From positions 3,598,060 to 3,662,059 of the forward strand of contig CP048685.1 of NCBI GenBank assembly GCA_015698285.1: DNA of 64,000 nucleotides, in the 5' to 3' direction. Positions 25,750 through 34,218 of the stretch are shown here, in pieces (the stretch's first letter is position 1; each line of letters opens with the position of its first letter). The stretch is from Candidatus Nitronauta litoralis (lineage in GTDB: Bacteria > Nitrospinota > Nitrospinia > Nitrospinales > Nitrospinaceae). The notes below the pieces were generated by a model. It did not search any database. It was not told the origin of the DNA and saw only the letters and a list, made by a program, of their open reading frames with translations. A program made the position numbers and the translations under genes.

Positions 25750-28011
25750 ATGTTACTGGAGTCGGCACCTATCGAACAACTTTACCAATCCATGGGTCAG
25801 CGTATTGAGGCTGCTCGAAAAAACCTGGGCCGCGGATTGACTGTGGTAGAAAAAATTCTCTACAGCCACATGGAACCGGGCACAGATTTTTCAAAACTGG
25901 AGCGCGGCGCTTCTAATATCTACCTCAACGCAGACCGTGTGGCGATGCAGGATGCCACGGCGCAAATGGCCATCCTTCAGTTTATGTCGGCCAATATTCC
26001 TGAAGTTCAGGTTCCCACTACTGTCCATTGTGATCATCTTATTCAGGCCCATTCCGGTTCTGCTGAAGACCTGGTCAATGCCATCAAGACCAACAAAGAA
26101 GTTTATGACTTCCTGGAATCTGCGGCCATGAAATACAACATGGGCTTCTGGAAACCAGGCTCCGGTATCATCCATCAGGTTGTTTACGAAAACTACGCCT
26201 GCCCCGGAACAGTTATTATCGGAACAGATTCGCACACTCCGAATGCAGGCGGTATGGGCTGTATCGCGATTGGTGTTGGTGGTGCCGACGCGGTGGATGT
26301 TATGACCGGTCAACCTTTTATGACACGCATGCCAAAACTCATCGGCATTCATTTAAAAGGCAAGCTAAACGGCTGGACAGCAGCTAAAGATATTATCCTG
26401 AAAGTGGCCACCATGCTGACCGCCAAGGGAGGAACCGGCTCCATTCTCGAATATTTTGGAGAAGGTGCCCGCTCTCTCAGTGCTACTGGTAAAGGCACAG
26501 TCACCAACATGGGTGCAGAAATCGGTTCCACCACTTCAACTTTTGGTTACGACGAAAACATGGACGTCTACCTCCGCAAAACAGAGCGTGACGCCATTGC
26601 AGATCTCGCTAAAAAGTATGCAGAGAATCTTGTTTCCGACGCCGAGGTGGAAAAGGATCCTGAAAAATATTACGACGAGGTTTATGAAATTGACCTGTCC
26701 ACCCTCGAACCCCATATTGTTGGCCCTCACACCCCGGACCTCGGTCGGACTGTATCTGAAATTGGTCAGGAGGCAAATGAAAAGGGTTACCCTCAGGAGA
26801 TCACCGCAGCGCTTATCGGATCCTGCACCAACTCCAGCTATGAAGATCTGACTCGTGCGGCAAGTCTGGTGCGGCAGGCAAAGGCGGCTGGACTCAAGGC
26901 TAAATCCAACTTGCTGGTAACTCCGGGATCAGAGCGAATTTTTGAAACCATCACACGTGATGGGATCATGAAAGATTTCCAGGACGTCGGGGCAACAGTT
27001 CTCGCCAATGCCTGCGGACCCTGTATTGGACAGTGGAAACGTGATGACATCAAGAAGGGAGATAAGAACAGCATCATCAGTTCTTACAACCGGAATTTTG
27101 CAAAAAGAAATGACGGCAATCCTGAAACCTTGAGTTTCATCAGCTCTCCTGAAGTGGTTGTGGCTTATGCCTTCTCAGGATCTCTCAATTTCAACCCGCT
27201 CACGGACAGCATCAAAACGGATAACGGCAAGGATTTCAAATTTGAGCCACCTACCGGAGAAGTCTATCCGCAACAGGGTTATGCAACCAAAGACAGTGGT
27301 TATATGGCTCCAACTAAATCCGGAGAAGTCATTATAGATCCGGCCAGTGAACGCCTGTCTTTCCTTGAACCATTCCCAAAACAGGATCCGGTTAAAGACT
27401 ATCAGGATCTGTTTGTGTTGTTCAAAGCCGACGGGAAATGTACCACCGACCACATTTCTCAGGCTGGTCCCTGGCTCAAATTCCGGGGGCATCTCGACAA
27501 CATCAGTAACAACATGTTCCTCGGAGCCACTAACGCCTTTGGTGGGGGTACAGGCACCGGTAAGAACCTGATGACCGGCGAAGACGATGTGGAACTGAAC
27601 AAGATCGCACGCCATTACAAAGAAAATGGGAAAGGCTGGGTTTCATTTGCCGATGAAAACATCGGGGAAGGATCAAGCCGTGAGCATGCAGCCATGGAGC
27701 CGCGCCACATGGGCTGCCTCGCTATGGTCGCAAAATCCTATGCTCGAATTTTTGAAGCCAACCTGAAGAAGCAGGGTGTCCTGCCCTTCACCTTCTCAGA
27801 TAAGGATGATTATAACAAGATCCAGCAGACCGACAGGGTTTCGTTCAAGGATCTTGACAAATTGACGGAGGGGCAGCCGGTTAAAATGGTGGTCACTCAC
27901 GAAGACGGATCATCTGAAGAGCTCACCGTAAACCACACAATGAATGCAAAAGAGATTCAGTGGTTCAACGCGGGCTCTGCTCTGAACTTCGTTGGCGCAC
28001 AAAATGGTTAA
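25750..28011 (+). CDS. Aconitate hydratase
   Basis: This enzyme isomerises citrate and isocitrate in the oxidative or reductive TCA cycle. The 753-residue protein resembles the mitochondrial-type aconitase by length and motifs. The [4Fe-4S] ligands are visible in GSCTNSSYED and ANACGPCIGQW. Other hallmarks are GTDSHTPNAGGMG, TDHISQAGPW and the C-terminal GEGSSREHAAMEPRHMG. The start at 25750 follows AAGGAGAGG. A strong terminator follows the gene. Confidence 0.95.
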   Translation: MLLESAPIEQLYQSMGQRIEAARKNLGRGLTVVEKILYSHMEPGTDFSKLERGASNIYLNADRVAMQDATAQMAILQFMSANIPEVQVPTTVHCDHLIQAHSGSAEDLVNAIKTNKEVYDFLESAAMKYNMGFWKPGSGIIHQVVYENYACPGTVIIGTDSHTPNAGGMGCIAIGVGGADAVDVMTGQPFMTRMPKLIGIHLKGKLNGWTAAKDIILKVATMLTAKGGTGSILEYFGEGARSLSATGKGTVTNMGAEIGSTTSTFGYDENMDVYLRKTERDAIADLAKKYAENLVSDAEVEKDPEKYYDEVYEIDLSTLEPHIVGPHTPDLGRTVSEIGQEANEKGYPQEITAALIGSCTNSSYEDLTRAASLVRQAKAAGLKAKSNLLVTPGSERIFETITRDGIMKDFQDVGATVLANACGPCIGQWKRDDIKKGDKNSIISSYNRNFAKRNDGNPETLSFISSPEVVVAYAFSGSLNFNPLTDSIKTDNGKDFKFEPPTGEVYPQQGYATKDSGYMAPTKSGEVIIDPASERLSFLEPFPKQDPVKDYQDLFVLFKADGKCTTDHISQAGPWLKFRGHLDNISNNMFLGATNAFGGGTGTGKNLMTGEDDVELNKIARHYKENGKGWVSFADENIGEGSSREHAAMEPRHMGCLAMVAKSYARIFEANLKKQGVLPFTFSDKDDYNKIQQTDRVSFKDLDKLTEGQPVKMVVTHEDGSSEELTVNHTMNAKEIQWFNAGSALNFVGAQNG

Positions 28012-28033
28012 TTGAGTTTTAGCAGGAATTTTC

Positions 28034-28066
28034 AAAACCCGGAAGGTTCGCCTTCCGGGTTTTTTT
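28034..28066 (+). terminator. Rho-independent terminator after aconitase
   Basis: CCCGGAAGG (28038-28046) and CCTTCCGGG (28051-28059) form a perfect 9-bp stem around a TTCG tetraloop, with A's before and a run of seven T's after. Because the A run is also present, it could terminate the opposite strand as well; the SH3 gene ends inside the T run. Confidence 0.93.
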
Positions 28067-28262
28067 ATGCCTTATCCTTCAATCCAAGATCGACCCAGCC
28101 TTTTTTCTTTCCATTTCGCCAGGTGATTTTCGCCCAGCTTCCTTTGCGCTGAACCAGGTGAACCTGTCGTCCTTTTTGCAGGCGGTTGCAGATTTCACCC
28201 TCGGGTTTCAGATGAACCGTGCAGGCTTTTTCGAGAACAAAGATAGAATTGGAGTCGTTCAT
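28065..28262 (-). CDS. Small SH3-like domain protein
   Basis: This 65-residue protein is essentially one bacterial SH3-type domain: VHLKPEGEICNRLQKGRQVHLV then SWAKITWRNGKKKGWVDL. No signal peptide is visible. It lies 26 bases downstream of the M48 peptidase gene on the same strand and may act with it, for example as a small adaptor, but this is inference. Confidence 0.75.
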   Translation of the reverse strand: MNDSNSIFVLEKACTVHLKPEGEICNRLQKGRQVHLVQRKGSWAKITWRNGKKKGWVDLGLKDKA

Positions 28263-28288
28263 CAGCCCTGGACTAAAAAAGGGGGGCT

Positions 28289-29407
28289 TTAATCAGAAAA
28301 GGTGAAGTTCAATTCGCGCTTTTTTTTCATTTTATTTCGTGCCAGATCGGGTTTCAAATCCAGGATCTTGTGGTTTTCTGGCTTACCTTTTCTAACCAGT
28401 TTCAACAGGGTTCCGGGCTCTAATTTATCTTCTAATCGCATCCCATTTAAAATAGCAATATCCAGGTCCTGTTGGGGCTCATTGAGTTCCTTCACAGCAA
28501 TGCTGTTGAAAGTTTCCCCAGCTTTAACTTCATATATATCGATGTATTCCGGTTTGTATTCACGCCGATCCTTTGAATGGCGCTTTCCACCGTAAATCAA
28601 CCCGTCAATTTTTCTAAGAAAATTATCCCGATTCTTTTTGGTCACCTTGTTCCCACGATTGTTAATCGTATCCGCCAGGGAATCCCCTTTGATGATTCGG
28701 ATTTTGGTATCCGGATGAGTGGCCTGAAAACTGTGGTAAGACTGCCCGGACATGATTTCCTGCTGCCGCAAGGTTCGGAAAAAATTTATGGCGCTCTTGG
28801 GATCGTATCCCGCTTCATAGGCGTTCATCAGACCATGGGCATCTGATTCCAGTTCAGCTTCCCGGCCGTAGCCCATATTAATGGTCGTGAATAGTTGAGT
28901 GCTGACAGCCAGCCATGGACCCGCATTTTTGGGGCTGGCGATGGCACCCCCGATGGCAAGAATCTGCGCCCCGATACTGCGGACCATTTGCTCAGCCCCG
29001 TGATGATTGACCACATGACCAATCTCATGGCCCAGAACCCCGGCCAATTCAGCTTCATTGTTCATGACAGCCAGAATTCCACGTGTCACATAAATGTAAC
29101 CACCTGGAAGAGCAAAAGCGTTGATTTGGGGACTATCGACAACTTTGAAAAAATAATCGTCGAATTCTGGATTACTAAGGGAAGATACAAGATCCTGCCC
29201 TATCTGGTTTACATAGAGCTGAAGGTCCTTGTCGGGATACAAGCCAAACTGCGCGATCACTTGAGGATCAGCGTTCTGACCCATCTCAAGTTCAGTTTCT
29301 TTGCTAATGAAGGGAACTGCTGCAACGATTGCCGGAAAAACGAGAAGAACAAGGGCGACTATCAAACCGGGAAGAAATTTAACCTTACCTGACGAGACCT
29401 TTATCAC
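28289..29407 (-). CDS. M48 family metalloprotease with LysM-like C terminus
   Basis: This 372-residue exported zinc protease has a signal/anchor sequence (about residues 10-31), an M48 domain with HEIGHVVNHH and the third ligand in GREAELESDAHG, and a C-terminal LysM-like module (YEVKAGETFNSIAVKEL to GTLLKLV). It resembles BepA/LoiP-type periplasmic proteases that maintain outer-membrane assembly. The start codon is GTG with AGGA about 8 bases upstream. A TPR protein gene lies upstream on the same strand. Confidence 0.9.
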   Translation of the reverse strand: MIKVSSGKVKFLPGLIVALVLLVFPAIVAAVPFISKETELEMGQNADPQVIAQFGLYPDKDLQLYVNQIGQDLVSSLSNPEFDDYFFKVVDSPQINAFALPGGYIYVTRGILAVMNNEAELAGVLGHEIGHVVNHHGAEQMVRSIGAQILAIGGAIASPKNAGPWLAVSTQLFTTINMGYGREAELESDAHGLMNAYEAGYDPKSAINFFRTLRQQEIMSGQSYHSFQATHPDTKIRIIKGDSLADTINNRGNKVTKKNRDNFLRKIDGLIYGGKRHSKDRREYKPEYIDIYEVKAGETFNSIAVKELNEPQQDLDIAILNGMRLEDKLEPGTLLKLVRKGKPENHKILDLKPDLARNKMKKKRELNFTFSD

Positions 29408-29430
29408 CCGGTTTTTCCTTTGTTAGATTT

Positions 29431-30120
29431 TCAGGATCCTCCCTCCAGTTTTTTGATTTGGAGTCTGACCCTTTCAATATCTGGATGCTCGGGAAATTTG
29501 GCTTCAATATCCCTAAGTACCAGCTTGGCATTTTCCACATCTCCTTTGAGTTCATGAGACCTGGCAAGACTTAGATATACATAGAATACCGGCAAGGGGC
29601 CTGGATTGTCTATAATCGATTTGTAGGCTTGGATGGCCTTGTCAAAATCCTTTTTACTTTCATACACATGCCCCAACCCTCTTCGAGCGAGATCTACTGT
29701 CAAAAGATCCCCTGTCGCATTATTCTTTAATTCCGAATAGACTTTTTCTGCATCATCGAATTTTCCATACTGGAAATAGGAGTCGGCCAACAAAAGTTGC
29801 CCCCTTCTCTTTTGCTTACCCTCTGAAATTTCCTCAAACTTGGTCTTTAATTCATTCAGGACCGCATCAGCAGATTTATCCTTGGCGTTTTCACGGATCT
29901 GCTCCATTTCAAACACGAGCCCCTCCGCCTGAAGGATTTTTTTAGCCTGCTGTTTTTGGTAGATTCCCAATCCCGCTGCTGAAAACACGATAATGGCCAG
30001 AAGGATAAAAAGGGGAACCTTGTTGACAACCAGGCGCTCCATGATCTTACTGCCGGCAGAATAAACCGGATCAACCTCTTTCAGTAATTGCTTTCTCGAT
30101 ACTTCTTGTTCAGCGGCCAT
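29431..30120 (-). CDS. Membrane-anchored TPR protein (YfgM-like)
   Basis: This 229-residue protein has a cytosolic N terminus, one membrane helix (about residues 36-50) and a periplasmic region of tetratricopeptide repeats (RGQLLLADSYFQYGKFDDAEKVY, DLARRGLGHVYESKKDFDKAIQAY). The layout is that of YfgM, a partner of the Sec translocon and periplasmic chaperones. It lies 23 bases upstream of the M48 gene, supporting a shared role in envelope protein quality control. Confidence 0.82.
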   Translation of the reverse strand: MAAEQEVSRKQLLKEVDPVYSAGSKIMERLVVNKVPLFILLAIIVFSAAGLGIYQKQQAKKILQAEGLVFEMEQIRENAKDKSADAVLNELKTKFEEISEGKQKRRGQLLLADSYFQYGKFDDAEKVYSELKNNATGDLLTVDLARRGLGHVYESKKDFDKAIQAYKSIIDNPGPLPVFYVYLSLARSHELKGDVENAKLVLRDIEAKFPEHPDIERVRLQIKKLEGGS

Positions 30121-30389
30121 TGATTTTGCAGGTTTTAAGGTTGGAAGTATAATTATGCAAACACAAATTATACTTGAAGAAAAGGGATGAATCTATAATG
30201 TCGTAACGTCCAAAGACATATCTGACCTTCAAAACGAACGACAATTTAAGCACAAAGGAACACCCCACACAAGCCCCTTTTTATCAGGACTTTCCTGCCC
30301 TTTTAATTTGGACCAGAGGATACTATAGTATCGGCAAAAAAGCTTAGCGTACAGATTTTAACAACCCTTAATTGAAACAAAACTGATAA

Positions 30390-31415
30390 ATGACACCAGA
30401 AGTTGCAGTCATCGGTGGCGGGAGTTGGGGAACGGCCCTCGCAATACACCTTGGGAACAAAGGCCTCCCGGTCGACCTTTGGGTTTGGGAAAGTGATCTG
30501 GCCCAATCCATGCAAACTACCGGGGAAAACAGGCTTTTCCTGCCTGGGTTCCGCCTCCCGGACATTGTCAATCCGGTCAATGACCTGAGGGACGCTGTTC
30601 AAAGTAAAAAGATTATTGTTCTGGTGACCCCGTCTCATGTTCTTGGATCTATTGCAAGAAGCCTTCGCCCACATCTTGCCCCCAACGCGATCATCGTAAA
30701 TGCAAGTAAAGGATTGGAAGAAGAAACCTTGCTTCCTGCATCCCAGGTAATTCAAAGGGAGCTCGTAAGTAAATTTCCACTTGTAACTCTGTCAGGACCT
30801 ACTTTTGCTAAAGAAGTCGCCAATAAAGTGTTGTCCACTATTGTGGTAGCCTCAGAAAACCCGGGAGCGGCAGAGACAGTCCAACAAATCTTTTCAACCG
30901 ACACTCTACGTGTGTTCACCAGTACAGATGTTCTTGGTGTCGAGATTGGTGGGTCACTGAAAAATGTTATCGCAATAGCCGCTGGGATTTGTGATGGCCT
31001 CGAATTGGGGAACAACACCAGGGCTGGACTCATTACACGGGGCCTCGTGGAAATCAGCCGGATAGGAACGGCAATGGGTGCAAGGGCCGAAACCTTTTAT
31101 GGGCTTTCCGGACTGGGTGATCTAGTCCTGACCTGCACCGGTGATCTGAGTCGTAACCGGATGGTTGGAATCAAACTGGGACAGGGAGACAAGCTCAAAG
31201 ATATAATTGAAAATATGAAGATGGTTGCGGAAGGCATCAAAACGGTTAAATCAGCCTTTACCTTGAAAGAAAAATTCGGCATCCAGGCCTCCATCATAGA
31301 GCAAACCTACCGGGTCTTGTACGAAGACAAGGAACCAGGGCGAGCCCTCGCTGATCTAATGAAAGTAGAAACTGGAAGCGAGTTCTCGGGTGTAAGGGGC
31401 CTTGATGAAGCCTGA
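30390..31415 (+). CDS. gpsA: Glycerol-3-phosphate dehydrogenase [NAD(P)+]
   Basis: This enzyme reduces dihydroxyacetone phosphate to sn-glycerol-3-phosphate for phospholipid synthesis. The 341-residue protein has VAVIGGGSWGTALAIHL, the inner conserved LVTPSHVLGS and LSGPTFAKEVA, and the catalytic-lysine region GGSLKNVIAIAAGI. The product binding motif GLGDLVLTCTGDLSRNR is complete. The end overlaps larB by 11 bases, so the two are cotranscribed. Confidence 0.96.
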   Translation: MTPEVAVIGGGSWGTALAIHLGNKGLPVDLWVWESDLAQSMQTTGENRLFLPGFRLPDIVNPVNDLRDAVQSKKIIVLVTPSHVLGSIARSLRPHLAPNAIIVNASKGLEEETLLPASQVIQRELVSKFPLVTLSGPTFAKEVANKVLSTIVVASENPGAAETVQQIFSTDTLRVFTSTDVLGVEIGGSLKNVIAIAAGICDGLELGNNTRAGLITRGLVEISRIGTAMGARAETFYGLSGLGDLVLTCTGDLSRNRMVGIKLGQGDKLKDIIENMKMVAEGIKTVKSAFTLKEKFGIQASIIEQTYRVLYEDKEPGRALADLMKVETGSEFSGVRGLDEA

Positions 31416-32160
31416 AGAAATAAAGAACCTCCTCGACCAGGTTGCCAGAGGAAAAGTTTCCCCCGATAAAGCACTTGATAGTTTAAAAAACCTTCCTTTT
31501 GAAGACATCAGTTTTGCCAGGTTGGATCATCACCGGGAACTAAGATCAGGTATCCCAGAAGTGGTTTATTGCGAGGGAAAGTCGGTTCAACAACTTAAAA
31601 CGATTTTAAAAAAGCTCTGCGCCTCTGGACAGAATGTTCTGGCCACCCGTTTGGATGAAGAAGTATATAAAAAACTTAAAAGCTCTTTACCCTCAAAAGC
31701 TCAATTTCACAAGCAGGCGAGACTTCTGGTCCTGAAGAAAAAGAAGGTGGTACCACGGGGCAAGGTCGCCGTTGTTACTGCTGGGACTTCAGATATTCCT
31801 ATCGCTGAAGAAGCGGCGATCACACTGGAAACCCTTGGCACTGAAGTGGAGCGCGTTTTCGATGTCGGTGTCGCGGGGCTTCACCGGCTGTTAGCCAAAC
31901 TGGAGACTCTTAGAAAATGCCGGGTAATAATCGCCGTTGCTGGAATGGAAGGTGCGCTGGTCAGCGTACTGGGAGGGCTTGTTGAACAACCAGTTATCGG
32001 GGTTCCCACAAGTGTAGGTTACGGAGCTTCTTTTGAGGGTCTCGCTCCATTACTCACTATGTTAAACAGTTGTTCAACGGGCATCGGTGTTGTGAATATT
32101 GACAACGGGTTTGGTGCCGCCTGTCTTGCTCATAAAATCAATTTACTGGGTGAGTCTTAA
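31405..32160 (+). CDS. larB: Nickel-pincer cofactor biosynthesis protein LarB
   Basis: LarB carboxylates the pyridine ring of nicotinate adenine dinucleotide and hydrolyses it, the first step of the nickel-pincer cofactor pathway. The 251-residue protein has the characteristic ARLDHHRELRSGIPEVVYCEGK and a C-terminal AIR-carboxylase-like domain (VAVVTAGTSDIPIAEEA, VAGMEGALVSVLGGL, PTSVGYGASFEGLAPL). It overlaps the end of gpsA. Its 3' end overlaps the convergent epimerase gene by 23 bases. Confidence 0.94.
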   Translation: MKPEEIKNLLDQVARGKVSPDKALDSLKNLPFEDISFARLDHHRELRSGIPEVVYCEGKSVQQLKTILKKLCASGQNVLATRLDEEVYKKLKSSLPSKAQFHKQARLLVLKKKKVVPRGKVAVVTAGTSDIPIAEEAAITLETLGTEVERVFDVGVAGLHRLLAKLETLRKCRVIIAVAGMEGALVSVLGGLVEQPVIGVPTSVGYGASFEGLAPLLTMLNSCSTGIGVVNIDNGFGAACLAHKINLLGES

Positions 32161-33136
32161 ACCAACGGATCATTTTCTTCCAGCCCTCTTCCGGTGAAAC
32201 GACAGGTCTATAGTTCAAATCCCTTTTGGCGGCCGTGATGTTAAAAAAATGGGACTTGGCAAGCTGCCCCGCAACGAACCGAGTCATCCGCGGTTCGGAT
32301 TGTTTTCCAAGCAGCGTGTACCATAACTCCATGCCATGTCCCAGTTTTTTCGCCAGAGCATATGAAATAGACCGCGAAATTGGTGGCAGCTCCATTTCCT
32401 TTATGAGTCTCGAGATCCAATCCCACAAAACCACAGGCTCATCATCACTTAAAAAATAAACCCTTCCTGCACAGGTTGCTCCGGGTTGCAAAGCTTCCAA
32501 TGCCAGCAAATGCCCTTCAACTGCGTTATCGATGTATATAATATCCACCAAGTTTTTTCCATTCCCTACCTTAATCAATTTTTTTTGACCGGCACGTTCA
32601 AGAATCCTTGGCACCAAATGAGGGTCTTGTGGTCCCCAGATCAAATGAGGCCTCAGCGCTACAGTCAGCAAACCGGAATTTCCATTTGCAGCTATTACAC
32701 GACGCTCGGCTTCCGCTTTTGTTTGGGGGTAAGAGGTTAGATATTGCTTTGGATAGGGGACGCTTTCATCAACATTTTCAAGATCGGACTCACCAAAGAC
32801 CACACTGGGGGAGCTTGTGTAGATGAGTTTCTTGACTCCCGAGTTGAAACAGGAATCGATAATATTCTGGGTTCCAAGAATGTTGGTTTTTTCGAAAACT
32901 TCCCGCGGCCCCCATATTCCAGTAAGTGCGCCTGAATGAAAAACTGCTTCTTGATCTTTACAGGCAAAGGCGACCTCTTCAGCCTGGTTCAAATCACCCT
33001 GCACCTGACGAATATCATCGGGAAGATGATGGTAAGGCCGTCGCCCAAATACTGTGACATCATGTCCCAGTTCATTCAGCCTAAGGGCAACGTGACTTCC
33101 AAGAAAACCACCGCCACCTGTAACCAGAATACGCAT
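32138..33136 (-). CDS. NAD(P)-dependent epimerase / 3-beta-HSD-type dehydrogenase
   Basis: This 332-residue extended short-chain dehydrogenase has the Rossmann start ILVTGGGGFLGSHVALRL, the catalytic YPQTKAEAE and TSSPSVVFGE. The sequence after the catalytic site (LRPHLIWGPQDPHLVPRI) is like that of 3-beta-hydroxysteroid dehydrogenase/OleD-type members that act on sterol-like or long-chain beta-hydroxy substrates. The gene lies 9 bases downstream of tsaD. The substrate cannot be told. Confidence 0.87.
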   Translation of the reverse strand: MRILVTGGGGFLGSHVALRLNELGHDVTVFGRRPYHHLPDDIRQVQGDLNQAEEVAFACKDQEAVFHSGALTGIWGPREVFEKTNILGTQNIIDSCFNSGVKKLIYTSSPSVVFGESDLENVDESVPYPKQYLTSYPQTKAEAERRVIAANGNSGLLTVALRPHLIWGPQDPHLVPRILERAGQKKLIKVGNGKNLVDIIYIDNAVEGHLLALEALQPGATCAGRVYFLSDDEPVVLWDWISRLIKEMELPPISRSISYALAKKLGHGMELWYTLLGKQSEPRMTRFVAGQLAKSHFFNITAAKRDLNYRPVVSPEEGWKKMIRWFKTHPVN

Positions 33137-33145
33137 CGAAGCTTT

Positions 33146-34153
33146 CTAAAATGACAGACTGGATTTTCCATCCAGTTCCATTAAGGGAGTTCCCTGCAAC
33201 TGGGCTTCGTGTCGAAGAAAAGCAGCCGATGCAATCATCGCTGCATTGTCTGTACAATAAACCGGCTTGGGAACAAAAGCCGAAAAACCCTCTTTTTCTG
33301 CTTCGGAAAATAGTCGATCCCGCAGGCAACCGTTTGCGGCGACACCACCGGTTAATACCAGACGCTCCAACCCCTCATTCCGGGCAGCACGCAGGAGTTT
33401 TTTGATCAAAACATCCACGACCGCTTCCTGAAAAGATGCGGCGATATCTGCAAGAGATATTTCCTGATTTCCGGGGAAGTTATTTGTTTCAAGATGGCGA
33501 CGAACTGCAGATTTGATCCCACTGAAACTGAAATCAAAATTTCCATTGGTGAGCATACTTCGGGGAAAAGCATGTGCGGATGGATCACCTTCTCGGCCCA
33601 GTTTTTCAATCAATGGGCCCCCGGGATAACCCAGACCTAACATTTTGGCGACTTTGTCGAATGATTCTCCAGCGGCGTCATCACGCGTTCGACCAATCAC
33701 CTTGTATTGCCCTACTCCATCAGCACGCACAAGGTCGGTATGGCCTCCGGACACTATAAGAGCGAGGAATGGAAAAGCCACCTGCTCTTGCAGAAAAATT
33801 GCCAGGAGATGCCCCTCCAGATGATTTATCCCGAGCACCGGAATATTGGAAGCATAACCCAGGGCTTTAGCCGCGTTAATTCCAACGATAAGCGACACAA
33901 CCAGCCCCGGCCCCTCAGTGACACCGATTAAATCAATCTCCCCAAGATCCACCCCTGCCTCTTGCAGTGCCTGTTGGACAACCAGGTCAATACTTTCTAT
34001 ATGGCAGCGCCCAGCTATCTCCGGGACGATGCCCCCATATTTGCTATGAATATCAACCTGGGAAAATATGACATTGGACAACAACTCATGTCCATCACGA
34101 AGGACCGCTGCAGCAGTTTCATCGCAGGAAGTTTCAATTCCGAGTACCAGCAT
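33146..34153 (-). CDS. tsaD: tRNA N6-threonylcarbamoyladenosine transferase TsaD
   Basis: TsaD transfers the threonylcarbamoyl group to A37 of ANN-decoding tRNAs. The 335-residue protein has the full signature: LGIETSCDETAAAVL, the iron-binding HLEGH, LIVSGGHTDLV, GESFDKVAKMLGLGYPGGP and VLTGGVAANGCLRDR. It is of normal length. A terminator-like hairpin separates it from ctpA upstream. Confidence 0.97.
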   Translation of the reverse strand: MLVLGIETSCDETAAAVLRDGHELLSNVIFSQVDIHSKYGGIVPEIAGRCHIESIDLVVQQALQEAGVDLGEIDLIGVTEGPGLVVSLIVGINAAKALGYASNIPVLGINHLEGHLLAIFLQEQVAFPFLALIVSGGHTDLVRADGVGQYKVIGRTRDDAAGESFDKVAKMLGLGYPGGPLIEKLGREGDPSAHAFPRSMLTNGNFDFSFSGIKSAVRRHLETNNFPGNQEISLADIAASFQEAVVDVLIKKLLRAARNEGLERLVLTGGVAANGCLRDRLFSEAEKEGFSAFVPKPVYCTDNAAMIASAAFLRHEAQLQGTPLMELDGKSSLSF

Positions 34154-34163
34154 AAAAAAAGAA

Positions 34164-34191
34164 GACCGGAGAGCGAAAAACGCTTCCGGTC
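34164..34191 (-). terminator. Terminator between ctpA and tsaD
   Basis: On the minus strand GACCGGAAGCG pairs with CGCTCTCCGGTC (one bulged base) around a T5 loop and is followed by TTCTTTTTTT, which runs to the tsaD start codon. It would end the ctpA transcript. tsaD must then rely on read-through or a nearby promoter. Confidence 0.8.
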
Positions 34192-34218
34192 GAAATTTTT
34201 GAGGAGATTAAATAAGGT

